Positions 17,188-25,722 are shown, counted from the first letter of the stretch. The stretch: DNA of 59,681 nucleotides from an uncultured Adlercreutzia sp. (GCA_902478715.1 CABSMC010000004.1:1-59681); one strand, 5' to 3'. Notes: generated by a model from the sequence alone, not told the origin. Made by a program: numbers and translations.

Positions 17188-17874
17188 CTAGGCTTCCGGG
17201 GCAAGAGCGAGAATCTGCTCTGGATCGCTCACGAGCAGGTCGGGCTCCCAGCCTTCGGCGGCGAAATCGGCCGGGTCGTGATAGCCCCAATCCACGCCGA
17301 CCGCATAGCAGCCGGCGTTGCGAGCCACGTGGATGTCGCCCGGTGAGTCGCCGATGTACACCGTGCGCGCCGGCGTGCTTCCCAGCTCTTCAATGGTGGT
17401 GAGCAGCCCCACCGGGTCGGGCTTGCGCGGGAAGTTCTGCGGGCCGCCTTCCCCGTGCTGCACATCCACAGCATCGGGGAGGCACTTGTTCATGATGAAC
17501 TGCACGCCGCCGTCGAACTTGTTCGACAGCACACCCAACTTGCAACCGCGCCGACGCAGCTCGGCAAGCAGGGCGGGGATGCCCGGATAGGGCTTCGTCA
17601 GGTCATTGGGATAGGTGCCGTAGTTCTCCTTCCAGCGGGCGAGGCAGGCGTCGGCCACGTCCTGGGGCGTGCCCTCGGGCACTGCCTGGTACATGAGCGC
17701 CTTCACGCCGTTGCCCACATAGGAGTTGATCTCCTCGCGGGTGCGCGGGGGCAGGTTGAATTCGGCGAGCGCATCGTTAGTGAGCACGACGAGGTCGTCA
17801 AGCGTGTCGAGCAGCGTGCCGTCCACATCGAACACAAACGTATCGAAGGGCGGCGTTGGTTTTTCAGCAGCCAT
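17188..17874 (-). CDS. HAD-superfamily phosphatase, phosphoglycolate-phosphatase-like
   Basis: A 228-residue cytoplasmic haloacid-dehalogenase hydrolase. Motif I is FDVDGTLLDTL with nucleophile D16 and acid D18. Motif II is LGVLSNK, and motif IV is VYIGDSPGDIHVARNAG. The alpha-helical cap following motif I (TREEINSYVGNGVKALMYQAV) is of the Gph subfamily, which removes 2-phosphoglycolate or similar small phosphates. The substrate cannot be fixed. The ATG lies ten bases behind AAAGGA. It forms a two-gene operon with the VanZ-family gene. Confidence 0.88.
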   Translation of the reverse strand: MAAEKPTPPFDTFVFDVDGTLLDTLDDLVVLTNDALAEFNLPPRTREEINSYVGNGVKALMYQAVPEGTPQDVADACLARWKENYGTYPNDLTKPYPGIPALLAELRRRGCKLGVLSNKFDGGVQFIMNKCLPDAVDVQHGEGGPQNFPRKPDPVGLLTTIEELGSTPARTVYIGDSPGDIHVARNAGCYAVGVDWGYHDPADFAAEGWEPDLLVSDPEQILALAPEA

Positions 17875-17997
17875 GAGGCTTTGGTCCTTTCGAGCTTTTA
17901 TAGAGCCACATCATTGTAACGGTTGCCCGCTTCCAATGCGGAAACAGCCTTCTGACTGTTAGGTTAAACCCACGGTTGTTCAGAAAAGAGGCTTTCC

Positions 17998-18777
17998 ATG
18001 AATCCTTCGAAACGAGTAGCCATCATCACGGGCGCGTCCTCCGGGCTGGGGCGCGAGTTCGCGCGGCAGCTGGACGCGCAGCAGGTGGCCGACGAGCTGT
18101 GGCTGGTCGCGCGCAACGAGAAGGCCCTGGCCGACGTGGCCGGCGAGCTGGACACGCCCTCCCGCGCGGTAGCCGCCGACCTCACCAGCGAGGCCGACAT
18201 CGCGAACATTCGCACAACGCTTTCCGCGGAAGACCCCCGCGTCACGTTCTTGGTGAACGCGGCCGGCTTCGGCAAGTTCGGCGATTGGCAGACCATTTCC
18301 GATGCCGCCGTGGATTCCATGATCGACCTGAACTGCCGCGGGCTGGTGGATATGACCCGCGCGGCGCTGCCTTATATGGAACGGGGCAGCCGTATCATCC
18401 AGGTGGCCTCCGCCGCCGCCTTCACGCCTCTGCCCCATATGAATGTGTACGCCGCCACCAAGTCGTTCGTACTGCACTATACCCGCGCCCTGCGCTGGGA
18501 GCTGCACGGCACGGGCATCACCGCCACGGCGCTGTGCCCCACCTGGGTGAAGACCGGCTTCGAGAAGGTGGCGCGCACCTCGGGCGGCGGCCACGACGTG
18601 GGGTATCTCCTCAGCGAGCAAACACCGCAGGAAGTGGTGCGTCGGGCGCTGTGCGCGAACAAGGCCCATTTCGCCGTGGCCTGCGCGAGCCCTCAGTCGG
18701 CGGCGCTGCGCCTCATCGGCAAGGTCGTTCCCTCTTGCATCACCATGGCCGGCTGGGACGTGCTGCGCCGGCTGTAA
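17998..18777 (+). CDS. Short-chain dehydrogenase/reductase
   Basis: A 259-residue SDR oxidoreductase that uses NAD(P)H. The cofactor loop is TGASSGLG at 11-18, followed by NAAG in the usual place and the active-site Y151xxxK155 in VYAATKSF. The fold length and the PTWVKTGF segment fit classical SDRs. It is followed after 24 bases by an aldehyde dehydrogenase gene on the same strand, each with its own ribosome site. The pair probably oxidises or reduces a common alcohol/aldehyde, but the substrate is not evident. Confidence 0.9.
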   Translation: MNPSKRVAIITGASSGLGREFARQLDAQQVADELWLVARNEKALADVAGELDTPSRAVAADLTSEADIANIRTTLSAEDPRVTFLVNAAGFGKFGDWQTISDAAVDSMIDLNCRGLVDMTRAALPYMERGSRIIQVASAAAFTPLPHMNVYAATKSFVLHYTRALRWELHGTGITATALCPTWVKTGFEKVARTSGGGHDVGYLLSEQTPQEVVRRALCANKAHFAVACASPQSAALRLIGKVVPSCITMAGWDVLRRL

Positions 18778-18801
18778 CTTTCCCTCGAAAGGAACCCTCT
18801 C

Positions 18802-20259
18802 ATGAACGATACCTCTTCCACGCCTTCCACGACCCCCATTCCCAACAACTACGGCGTTGCCACCTCCATGGCCGATGTGCAGAACCAGATCAACGAGATG
18901 GAGGCCTTCTTCGAGACCGGCGCCACCTTACCCGTGGATTTCCGCCTGCGCCAGCTGCGCCGGCTGCAAGCTTACTTGCTTGCCCACGAGCAGGAAGCCT
19001 TGGATGCCCTCCATGCCGACCTGGGAAAATCCGCCTTCGAGTCGTACGCCACCGAGTTGGGGCTCGTTTACGACGAGATTCGCCTTTACCTGCGGAAGCT
19101 GCGTCAATGGGCGCGCCCGCGGCGCGTGCCTACGCCACTTGCGCATTTCCCTTCTTCGTCTACGGTGTACCCCTACCCCTTCGGCGTAGCCGCCGTGCTC
19201 TCGCCGTGGAACTACCCGCTACAGCTGACGCTCATTCCGCTGGTGGACGCCATCGGCGCGGGCAACTGCGTGGCCATGAAGCCGTCGAAGACCTCGCCGC
19301 ACACGTCGCAGTTTCTGCGCGATATGTGCCGCGAACTGTTCGATCCTCGCTACGTGTACTGCTGGCACGGATCAAACGACATGAACGACTGGCTGTTGCA
19401 GGTGGAATTCGACAAGATCATGTTCACCGGCAGCCCGCGCGTCGGCAAGGAAATCATGACGGCCGCGGCCCAGAACCTGACGAGCGTCACCCTGGAGCTC
19501 GGCGGCAAGAGCCCCGTGCTCATCGCCGCCGATGCCGACATCCGTCGCGCCGCCCAGCGCATCGCCTGGGGCAAGTGCCTGAACTCGGGTCAGACCTGCG
19601 TGGGGCCCGACTACGCGCTGGTGCACGAGGATGTGGCCGACGAGTTCGTGGAAGAATTGCAACGGTGGATTCACGAGTACTACGGCGAGGACGTACTGGC
19701 CAGCCCCGACTACCCACACATGATCAACCAGAAGCACTTCGACATGGTGTGCCGGCTCATTGACGACCGTCCCCAGGGCACCCGCGTCGCCTTCGGCGGC
19801 CGGCGCAACCCCACGACGCTGCAGATTGAACCGACCGTAGTGACGGGCGTGCGCATCGATGACCCGCTCATGAGCCAGGAGATCTTCGGCCCGGCGCTGC
19901 CTATCATCACCTGGCGCGATGTGGACGAGGCGCTCGGTATCGTGCGGTCGATCAAGCACCCGCTGGCCTGCTATATCTTCTCGGAGAGCCGCGCGTTCCA
20001 ACGGCATATCCTGGATGCCGTGCGCTGCGGCGGGGCCACCATCAACGACGTGGTCATTCACGCGAGCAGCAATCGGATGGGGTTCGGCGGCGTGCAGAAC
20101 TCCGGCATCGGCGCCTACCACGGCAAGGTGGGATTCGACGCGTTCACCCACTACAAGTCAACCATGAAGAAATCGACCCTCATCGAGACCGGTATCCGCA
20201 ACCCACCCTTCAACGAGACCAAAATGCACCTGCTGAAACTAGTCATGCCGGGGAAGTAG
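18802..20259 (+). CDS. Aldehyde dehydrogenase (class 3-like)
   Basis: A 485-residue NAD(P)-dependent aldehyde dehydrogenase that makes carboxylic acids from aldehydes. Key sites: SPWNYPL at about 134, K160PSKTSPHTS, the cofactor loop FTGSPRVGKE at 208-217, general base E232 in LELGGKSP, and nucleophile C266 in NSGQTCVGPDY. The short coenzyme domain and the C-terminal MGFGGVQNSGIGAYHGKVGFDAFTH match class 3 enzymes such as coniferyl or fatty-aldehyde dehydrogenases. AAAGGA precedes the start, and the SDR gene lies 24 bases upstream, so the two are likely co-expressed. Confidence 0.93.
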   Translation: MNDTSSTPSTTPIPNNYGVATSMADVQNQINEMEAFFETGATLPVDFRLRQLRRLQAYLLAHEQEALDALHADLGKSAFESYATELGLVYDEIRLYLRKLRQWARPRRVPTPLAHFPSSSTVYPYPFGVAAVLSPWNYPLQLTLIPLVDAIGAGNCVAMKPSKTSPHTSQFLRDMCRELFDPRYVYCWHGSNDMNDWLLQVEFDKIMFTGSPRVGKEIMTAAAQNLTSVTLELGGKSPVLIAADADIRRAAQRIAWGKCLNSGQTCVGPDYALVHEDVADEFVEELQRWIHEYYGEDVLASPDYPHMINQKHFDMVCRLIDDRPQGTRVAFGGRRNPTTLQIEPTVVTGVRIDDPLMSQEIFGPALPIITWRDVDEALGIVRSIKHPLACYIFSESRAFQRHILDAVRCGGATINDVVIHASSNRMGFGGVQNSGIGAYHGKVGFDAFTHYKSTMKKSTLIETGIRNPPFNETKMHLLKLVMPGK

Positions 20260-20283
20260 GTCATCCCGTTTCGTTCCATCCCG

Positions 20284-20309
20284 CCGTAGGGGCTGACCTC
20301 GGTCAGCCC
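20284..20309. repeat. Family A palindromic repeat, copy 1
   Basis: CCGTAG is followed by the perfect 9-bp palindrome GGGCTGACC / GGTCAGCCC around TC. The same architecture (CTACGG or CCGTAG next to GGGCnGACC/GGTCnGCCC) recurs at 37118, 40279, 40337 and 54073. Confidence 0.75.
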
Positions 20310-20331
20310 TCGCGAGCGGGACAACCGCAGG

Positions 20332-20362
20332 GAGTCAAGTGAACCGTTGTCCCTCTTGACTC
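20332..20362. repeat. Family B palindromic repeat, copy 2
   Basis: GAGTCAAG (20332-20339) pairs with CTTGACTC (20355-20362), and the loop contains GAACCGTT. It stands between the convergent aldehyde dehydrogenase and Rpn-type genes and could act as a bidirectional end signal, though there is no T-run. Confidence 0.65.
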
Positions 20363-20368
20363 AGCAGG

Positions 20369-21229
20369 CTAGAGGGAGTATTCCGACAAGAGAAGCCTGA
20401 GCTTTTCGGGATCTTCCAGGAGAACAAGATCCCCTTCGCGCCCATCGGCCACAAGACGGGAAACCAGTGCCGTAATGCGAGCTGCTTCCTGGGCTCGTCC
20501 TTCTGCTCGCCCTTCTGCTCGCCCTTCCTCCAGACCTTCTTCACGGTAGAACTTCTTCGCCATACGGACGCGACGCTCAGCATTTTCCTCGACGGTACTT
20601 ACGGATATCATCTCGCCCTTCACCCTCTCGTCGTTGTTTGCCTCCAGAACCAAGCGATCGATTTGCTTGACCAGCTCGTCGCCCTCCGTAACTATACCGC
20701 TTTCGATGTATTTTAAAAGCGCTCGCAAGCCCTCATCTTCTTCTTGGGCCCATGCACTTCCATTCAATACGAGCCATTTACACCGCATTTCCAAACGGCA
20801 CTCTGGCATTTCCTCGCACTGGGGCGCTATCGTATAAATGGGCAGCCCTGACTCCAAAGGATCATTCACACAAAGAAAAATTATATAGCTGAACGGCAGA
20901 TCACCGTATTCCATCCCTTTGCGTAGGAGATCGTAGTCGATGACCGACTGATAGTAGCGCAATCGACAGCCTATATAGAATTCTGTTTGGGCCTGCATCT
21001 CCACATCGAAGGATTTCCCGCCTCCTCTCGCGTATACATCAAGCCTTACGCCATGGCCCTGCAGGCCCGGCTGTATTGAGTGCTCCTCTGCTTCGAACTC
21101 GATACGATCTACCTCGATGCCAAGAATTCTCTCCACGAGCTTTTGACACACGTCTTCTTTCGAAACGACGTAATTGAACATTCGGGCATTACTAAATGCT
21201 ACGAATTCTGTTGCTTCCTGTGCTGCCAT
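20369..21229 (-). CDS. Rpn-family PD-(D/E)XK nuclease / putative transposase
   Basis: A 286-residue protein of the Rpn group (PDDEXK_2), DNA nucleases linked to recombination and often annotated as putative transposases. The early AFSNARMFNYVVSKEDVCQKLVERIL leads to a nuclease core, GVRLDVYARGGGKSFDVEMQ, that fits D...ExQ. The YYQSVIDYDLLRKGMEY segment is typical. The C-terminus has the family's charged EGRAEGRAEGRAQ repeat and a short tail. The ATG at 21229 follows GGGAGG. No terminal repeats mark it as a mobile element by itself. Confidence 0.85.
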   Translation of the reverse strand: MAAQEATEFVAFSNARMFNYVVSKEDVCQKLVERILGIEVDRIEFEAEEHSIQPGLQGHGVRLDVYARGGGKSFDVEMQAQTEFYIGCRLRYYQSVIDYDLLRKGMEYGDLPFSYIIFLCVNDPLESGLPIYTIAPQCEEMPECRLEMRCKWLVLNGSAWAQEEDEGLRALLKYIESGIVTEGDELVKQIDRLVLEANNDERVKGEMISVSTVEENAERRVRMAKKFYREEGLEEGRAEGRAEGRAQEAARITALVSRLVADGREGDLVLLEDPEKLRLLLSEYSL

Positions 21230-21526
21230 AGCTTCCTCCCTGTATCGCTTTGTGGAAGGCAAGCATGCCAGATCACGACCGCATCTATGACGCAAGAATG
21301 TCGCACTTTGTTCCTCGCGCCGACCCCCATAGAGTCGCAGGCTGAAGTAGGCCCTCATCGAGACCCTCCCTCTATACAGGTACCGATTCTGCCTCTCTCC
21401 AGAGCCAGCAGCTGTCTTTCATCTTCCCCCTCCTTGGGCTTCTTCACGCGAACCGCTCATAGGCTGACTCGATAACAGGTAAAATCGCCGGAGAGTAGTT
21501 TTCATCGAAGAACCGGGAGGAAAGAA

Positions 21527-22084
21527 ATGGCCATCAAGACGGATGCCTACTATGCTTCTTGCACTTATGATTCCCCGGTGGGGATGCTGACGCTGGCGGC
21601 CAGCGAGGAAGGGCTGAAAGGGCTTTGGCTGAACGGTCAGAAGTATTTCGCCGGTACCCTGGACAGGCCGATGACAGAAGGCGCGAACGATCATCTCGAT
21701 CAGGCGTCCCACTGGTTGGACGCCTATTTCGCCGGCGAGTCTCCTGCTATCGCCGCGCTTTCCCTGGCGCCGAACGGGAGCGGCTTTCAACAGGCCGTAT
21801 GGAAGCTGCTCTGCGAAATACCGTCCGGCGAGGTGCGCACTTACGGTGACCTGGCAAAGGATGTGGCGACTCATTTGGGCAAAGAGTCCATGAGCGCGCA
21901 AGCCGTCGGGGGCGCAGTGGGGCGCAACCCGATAAGCATCATCGTTCCCTGCCACCGCGTAGTAGGGGCCCATGGAAGCCTGACAGGGTATGCCGGGGGC
22001 ATCAATCGCAAATTGTGGCTGCTCGAGCACGAGGGCGTCGATTGCAGCGGCTTCCACATTCCCGCTCACAGCACCGCGCCCTGA
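21527..22084 (+). CDS. ogt: Methylated-DNA--protein-cysteine methyltransferase
   Basis: This suicide DNA-repair enzyme moves alkyl groups from O6-alkylguanine to its own cysteine. The 185 residues include FQQAVWKLLCEIPSGEVRTYGDLA (recognition helix and arginine finger region) and the active-site PCHRV at 141-145, with C142 as acceptor. The helix-turn-helix has RNPISIIVPCHRV in the usual register. The N-terminal domain is short, as in Ogt. GGGAGGAAAG precedes the ATG. It stands alone between convergent neighbours. Confidence 0.93.
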   Translation: MAIKTDAYYASCTYDSPVGMLTLAASEEGLKGLWLNGQKYFAGTLDRPMTEGANDHLDQASHWLDAYFAGESPAIAALSLAPNGSGFQQAVWKLLCEIPSGEVRTYGDLAKDVATHLGKESMSAQAVGGAVGRNPISIIVPCHRVVGAHGSLTGYAGGINRKLWLLEHEGVDCSGFHIPAHSTAP

Positions 22085-22125
22085 GGCGAGACAAGGGAGC
22101 GATAGCGAGTTTCTTCTCTGGCCGT

Positions 22126-22153
22126 GAGTCAAGAAGGCCGGTTCTCCTGACTC
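22126..22153. repeat. Family B palindromic repeat, copy 3
   Basis: GAGTCAAGA and TCCTGACTC bracket AGGCCGGTTC. Its reverse complement contains GAGAACCG, as in the other family B copies. It lies between the convergent ogt and nitroreductase genes. Confidence 0.6.
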
Positions 22154-22163
22154 CCAACGCCAG

Positions 22164-22901
22164 CTATTCTGACCAACGGTAGAGGGCGCCTCCGGCGCCT
22201 ATCTCGAAGTGGCACTGGGCGATGCCGAGGTTCATCTGGGTGAACGCGCCGCGCTTGGTGGATGCGCGCACCACCGGCACGTCGTCCTCTTCGCCGTCAA
22301 GCGAGAAAGAGAACTTCTGCTGGTTTAAGGCCGTGGGAGCGAGCAGGGCCGCGTCCACCCCGCGTTTGAACCATTCCGGCGCCCCGTCGTAGCCCGGGGC
22401 CACCTCCTGGGGCGCCTTCGACCGATGCGGCACCCCCTGCGTGGCCCCATATCCGAGCGCTACCACGGCGGCCAGCTTCTGACCCAGATCCACATTGTAA
22501 GCGCGGTTCACCACCTTGTAGGTGCCCCCGACCCAGCAGCTGTTCAGCCCGAGCGACTGGGCCAGCAGCACCAGCTGCTCGCCATAGTAGCCGACGATAC
22601 CGTCGAGTTCCCGGCATTCGGGACCCACAAGCGCCAGGTAATTGCGCACATTTGTGAAGTTCACGAGCCGCGCCTTAAAGCCGGCGAAGGCCCGCGGCTC
22701 GTCAAGTACGAGCTGGATGCTCAGGTTCGCTTCCTCGTTCACCAGGGCGATGGCCTTCTGCAACACCTCCACCGCCTCGGGCGCGAGGGGCTCGTCGGTA
22801 TAGCTGCGCACAGCATGGCGCGCCTCAATCGCCTGCATCGGCGTGAGCTGTCCGGCGGAAAAGGGAAGGAGCGCACAGGGATCGAACTGCAGAGCGGCCA
22901 T
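22164..22901 (-). CDS. Nitroreductase family protein
   Basis: A 245-residue FMN-dependent oxidoreductase of the nitroreductase fold. The opening MQAIEARHAVRSYTDEPLAPEAVEVL is the flavin-phosphate-binding signature. A central GYYGEQLVLLAQSLGLNSCWVGG and the glycine-rich LAAVVALGYGATQG follow in normal order. PTALNQQKFSF near the C-terminus is also typical. The real start is the ATG at 22901 behind AAAGGA; the longer upstream frame is shadow. Substrate is unknown. It is the last chromosomal-looking gene before the mobile element. Confidence 0.88.
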   Translation of the reverse strand: MAALQFDPCALLPFSAGQLTPMQAIEARHAVRSYTDEPLAPEAVEVLQKAIALVNEEANLSIQLVLDEPRAFAGFKARLVNFTNVRNYLALVGPECRELDGIVGYYGEQLVLLAQSLGLNSCWVGGTYKVVNRAYNVDLGQKLAAVVALGYGATQGVPHRSKAPQEVAPGYDGAPEWFKRGVDAALLAPTALNQQKFSFSLDGEEDDVPVVRASTKRGAFTQMNLGIAQCHFEIGAGGALYRWSE

Positions 22902-22961
22902 GGAAGTCCTTTCAGCGAAGTTACCGCGCTCAGCATAGCACAAGAGAAACGCAACAGACGC

Positions 22962-22990
22962 TTGCCAGCACGTTCGCCCGATAGGATAAT
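22962..22990 (+). promoter_or_regulatory. Promoter of the leader peptide-MATE transcript
   Basis: TTGCCA (22962-22967) and GATAAT (22985-22990) are spaced by exactly 17 bases. The predicted start point lies about 27 bases before the leader peptide ATG. This places the leader and the terminator-like hairpin inside the MATE gene's transcript. Confidence 0.65.
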
Positions 22991-23022
22991 CTTCGCGTTT
23001 GCAAACATCGACAGGAACAGCC

Positions 23023-23088
23023 ATGAAACTCTGCATTGGGATGGCTTCGGGAGCATACGGACGAGACGCTGACCGAAGCAGACCCTGA
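23023..23088 (+). CDS. Putative 21-residue leader peptide upstream of the MATE gene
   Basis: A small frame starts MKLCIGMASGAYGRDADRSRP-like and ends in TGA, with AGGAACAG before its ATG. It sits between a promoter (22962-22990) and an intrinsic terminator (23153-23181), 120 bases before the transporter. The last third is rich in arginine and aspartate. This arrangement is typical of ribosome-mediated attenuation of resistance genes, but no trace of homology was checked, so its translation is inferred. Confidence 0.5.
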   Translation: MKLCIGMASGAYGRDADRSRP

Positions 23089-23152
23089 AAAATCGTCGGC
23101 CGTGAAAACCCGCCACGGGTTGTTTCGGCTTGCGCAGACGACCGATGGGCAC

Positions 23153-23181
23153 GAGAACGGGCAGGCGTCCGTTCTCTTTTT
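23153..23181 (+). terminator. Attenuator-like terminator in the MATE leader
   Basis: GAGAACGG (23153-23160) pairs with CCGTTCTC (23169-23176) around an 8-base loop and is followed by TTTTT. It ends 27 bases before the transporter ATG. It can only stop transcription that started upstream, which argues for regulated read-through. A smaller hairpin, AACCCG/CGGGTT, lies at 23107-23121 and could take part in an alternative fold. Confidence 0.75.
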
Positions 23182-23208
23182 GTTTTCACCCCCATCGAAA
23201 GGCTTTCC

Positions 23209-24585
23209 ATGTCAGAATCCACAGATCACGCGCCATTCCTTCTGGAAGGGAGCGCCCCGAAGCGCTTGGCCGCATTCTCCGCCCCGCTCGTCGCGGCGAA
23301 CCTCCTCCAGTACGTCTACCAGTTCGTCGATATGGGCGTTGTGGGCAACGTCGTCGGCGAGACGGGGCTAGTCGCGGTCGGCAACGCCTCCACCATCGTC
23401 TTCATCATCAGCGCTATAGCCATAGGGCTCATGTCGGGCTGCACCGTCGCGGTCGGCAACCGCGCTGGCGCTCGCGACGAGCAGGGGCAGCGGCGCGCTT
23501 TCGTCGCATCTCTCGGGGTCGCCCTGCTGGGCGCGGCGGCGATAGCCCTGACGGGAACGACGCTCGCACGTCCCATCTTTTCGCTCATGGACGTCCCGGA
23601 CGTCTCGCTCGCCCAAACGATCGCGTACCTCGAAGTAGTCTCCCTGGGAGCAGTCGGCCTCTTCCTCCTCAATGCCGCGTGTGCATTCTTGCGAGCGCAG
23701 GGAGACTCCGTCGGCCCCCTCGCCATCATGGCCTTCTCCGCCGTCGCGAATGTGGTCCTCGACCTCGTCCTCATAGCCGGTGCCGGGCTCGGCGTGGTCG
23801 GTGCCGCTGTCGCCACCGTGTCTGCCCAAGGCACGGGGGCGGTCTTCGCCCTGTGGCTAGCGCGTCGCAGATGCCCCTCTGCCCGCGGTCTGCTTCGCTT
23901 CGTGCGAGACGTCCAAGAGAGAGCGGAAGTGCTCACGGCCGCACGGGTCGTGCTTCGCGTCGGAGTCCCCACGGCTGTGCAACAGGCCGTCATCAACCTC
24001 TCCTACGTCTTCGTGACCGCATGGCTTAACTCCTACGGCCCGACCATCGCAGCCGCCTCCGGCGTAGGCCTCAAGATAAGCACCATCGCTGGTCTTCCCT
24101 GCTGGGGAATCGGGCAGGCCGTCTCCGCATCGGTGTCTCAGAGCATCGGGGCCGAGATGCCGAAGCGGGCGGTTGCATTCGCCAGGTCGGGCCTCCTCAT
24201 GTCCATCGTCGTCACCGTGAGCATCCAGGTTGTCGTGCAGTTCGGCGCGGAATGGTTCGTCTCCCTTTTCGGAGAATCGGGCAAGGACCTCACCGAGGCG
24301 GCGGTCCTCTACCTTCGCATCACCTGCAGCGTAAATGGGATCTTCTACGCGTCGATGTATGCCCTCGATTCGTTCGCCCTGGCCTCGGGTGCGCCGAAGC
24401 TGGCCCTTGCCAACTCGCTCATCGACGCCTTCGTCATGCGAGCGGGGCTTGCGTGGTTCCTATCCGTTCCCCTAAGCTGCGGATTCATCGGCATCTATGC
24501 GGCGCAAGCGGCTGCGCCGGTTCTGCCCGCCATCATCGGCTTCGCGTATCTCCGGCTATGGTCGAAGAGAAACTTGCCCGAGTAG
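23209..24585 (+). CDS. MATE family efflux transporter
   Basis: A 458-residue inner-membrane multidrug exporter with about 12 predicted helices, driven by Na+ or H+. The opening PKRLAAFSAPLVAANLLQYVYQFVDMGVVGNVVG carries the MATE family start with its conserved aspartate-rich first loop. Mid-protein VPTAVQQAVINLSYVFVTAWLNSYGP marks the start of the second half-repeat. The ATG follows AAAGG. Upstream lie a leader peptide and a terminator-like hairpin, suggesting induction by a ribosome-acting or otherwise toxic substrate. A small XRE regulator follows 31 bases downstream. Confidence 0.93.
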   Translation: MSESTDHAPFLLEGSAPKRLAAFSAPLVAANLLQYVYQFVDMGVVGNVVGETGLVAVGNASTIVFIISAIAIGLMSGCTVAVGNRAGARDEQGQRRAFVASLGVALLGAAAIALTGTTLARPIFSLMDVPDVSLAQTIAYLEVVSLGAVGLFLLNAACAFLRAQGDSVGPLAIMAFSAVANVVLDLVLIAGAGLGVVGAAVATVSAQGTGAVFALWLARRRCPSARGLLRFVRDVQERAEVLTAARVVLRVGVPTAVQQAVINLSYVFVTAWLNSYGPTIAAASGVGLKISTIAGLPCWGIGQAVSASVSQSIGAEMPKRAVAFARSGLLMSIVVTVSIQVVVQFGAEWFVSLFGESGKDLTEAAVLYLRITCSVNGIFYASMYALDSFALASGAPKLALANSLIDAFVMRAGLAWFLSVPLSCGFIGIYAAQAAAPVLPAIIGFAYLRLWSKRNLPE

Positions 24586-24616
24586 GGATTGCCCTAGGCA
24601 CTGAGAGCTTCAACCT

Positions 24617-24874
24617 ATGCCTATAGCAAGAAGTCGGGAGGTTGCCGTCTTCATTGAATCGAAGCGACAGCAAAGAGGTATCAGCATCGCCGAGCTTGCA
24701 CGCCGCATCGGAGCTGACAAAAAGAGGCTCTGGTACGTCTTGAACGGGCAGCGCGAGATGCGTGTGGACGAGTTCATCAAGCTGTGCGCCTTCTTCGATA
24801 TAGGCTTGGGCCGTTTCATAGACAAGGCTGCCGTCGAGCGCTTGCGTGCTCCACACCCGTTTCGCCAAGACTGA
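24617..24874 (+). CDS. Small XRE-type helix-turn-helix protein 1
   Basis: An 85-residue regulator consisting almost only of a helix-turn-helix: SKRQQRGISIAELARRIGADKKRLWYVLNGQREMRVDEFIKLC. It lies 31 bases behind the MATE gene and is probably in the same transcript. Its core is clearly paralogous to the minus-strand protein at 25723-26031, sharing GIS-AELARR-G-D-KRLWYVL-G-R-MR-DEF--LCA. It may repress the transporter, the element's own promoters or both; the target is unknown. Confidence 0.8.
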   Translation: MPIARSREVAVFIESKRQQRGISIAELARRIGADKKRLWYVLNGQREMRVDEFIKLCAFFDIGLGRFIDKAAVERLRAPHPFRQD

Positions 24875-25214
24875 TTTTGCTCGTCGGCCATCCGGTCGAC
24901 GGGTTTTCTCTTTGCCTCTCTCGCCCTAGCCTTCGAGAAGCCGCTCTCCTACGCTGCCCTTCATCGCGCATGGCAGACTCCCCATCCGGTCCGCCCCTCC
25001 CGCCTCCAGTCCCGCATGCTCGCCGAGAACCGCGCGCCCGCGCAAGGGCCGCGAAAACTTTTCCGCAGGGGAGGCGCTTTCTTCCAAGACCTTCGGAAAA
25101 CTCAAGCCCTTGCGGGTTTCGCTTCCTCCCTTGCGCGGGTGCCCGAACCTCGGACGGCAGACGGGTCACGAGGCGGAGCAAAGGGCCCGGCCGAATAGAC
25201 TTAGGAGGTCTACC
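24875..25214. other. Intergenic stretch in the mobile element
   Basis: About 340 bases without a supported gene. A weak terminator for the MATE-XRE transcript may be formed at about 24889-24915 (GTCGGCC/GGTCGAC with one G-T pair, then GGGTTTTCTCTTT). The remainder is GC-rich and codes for nothing I can support. A good ribosome site, AGGAGG, ends it before the YraN-like gene. Confidence 0.5.
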
Positions 25215-25649
25215 ATGAGCAATCTGAACGACAAGGCGACGAAGGCGGCGAGCCGCTACCTGGAGCACCGCGGGTACACCGTGCTGGAAACCGCCTGGAA
25301 GTGCCCGGCCGGGACGTGCGACGTGATCGCCGAGGACGGGGATGCCATCGTGTTCGTGGACGTGAGCGCACGCCGCGACGCCGACAAAGGGTTCCCGACC
25401 GAGCGTTGCAGCGCAGGCGTCCGTGAGCGTCGCGAGATGGTCGCCCTTGCATGGTTCGCCGAGCACGAGGACGCTGTGGACATGGCGGTACGCTTCGACA
25501 ACATCGCGATGCTCGTCATGGGCGACAGCCGGGCGATGATACGCCACCACCTGAACGCCCTAGGGGGAGCCATCGAGCAGCTGCAGCCGCGAACTGCAGT
25601 GGGCATCCCGACCGGGGCCGACCTTCAGACCCTCCCGGAGGCCGCTTAG
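25215..25649 (+). CDS. YraN/UPF0102-like protein with altered catalytic motif
   Basis: A 144-residue protein with the Holliday-junction-resolvase-like fold of the UPF0102/YraN family. It has the helix KATKAASRYLEHRGYTVLETAWKC and then GTCDVIAEDGDAIVFVDVSARRD. In the family this reads GEIDLIA...VFVEVKxR. Here GEID has become GTCD and EVK has become DVS, so the usual lysine and one acidic residue are missing. It may be a structural DNA-binding derivative. The ATG at 25215 sits behind AGGAGG. It is flanked by the two paralogous XRE regulators, and a terminator follows. Confidence 0.75.
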   Translation: MSNLNDKATKAASRYLEHRGYTVLETAWKCPAGTCDVIAEDGDAIVFVDVSARRDADKGFPTERCSAGVRERREMVALAWFAEHEDAVDMAVRFDNIAMLVMGDSRAMIRHHLNALGGAIEQLQPRTAVGIPTGADLQTLPEAA

Positions 25650-25677
25650 ACCTCCTGGCCTCCATCGCGAGGGGCGA

Positions 25678-25708
25678 GCCCTCCGACCTTCGGGCCGGAG
25701 GGCTTTTT
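25678..25708 (+). terminator. Terminator of the YraN-like gene
   Basis: GCCCTCCG (25678-25685) pairs with CGGAGGGC (25696-25703) and is followed by TTTTT. It separates this gene from the convergent XRE protein 2. Confidence 0.85.
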
Positions 25709-25722
25709 CATGGACGAGCCGA

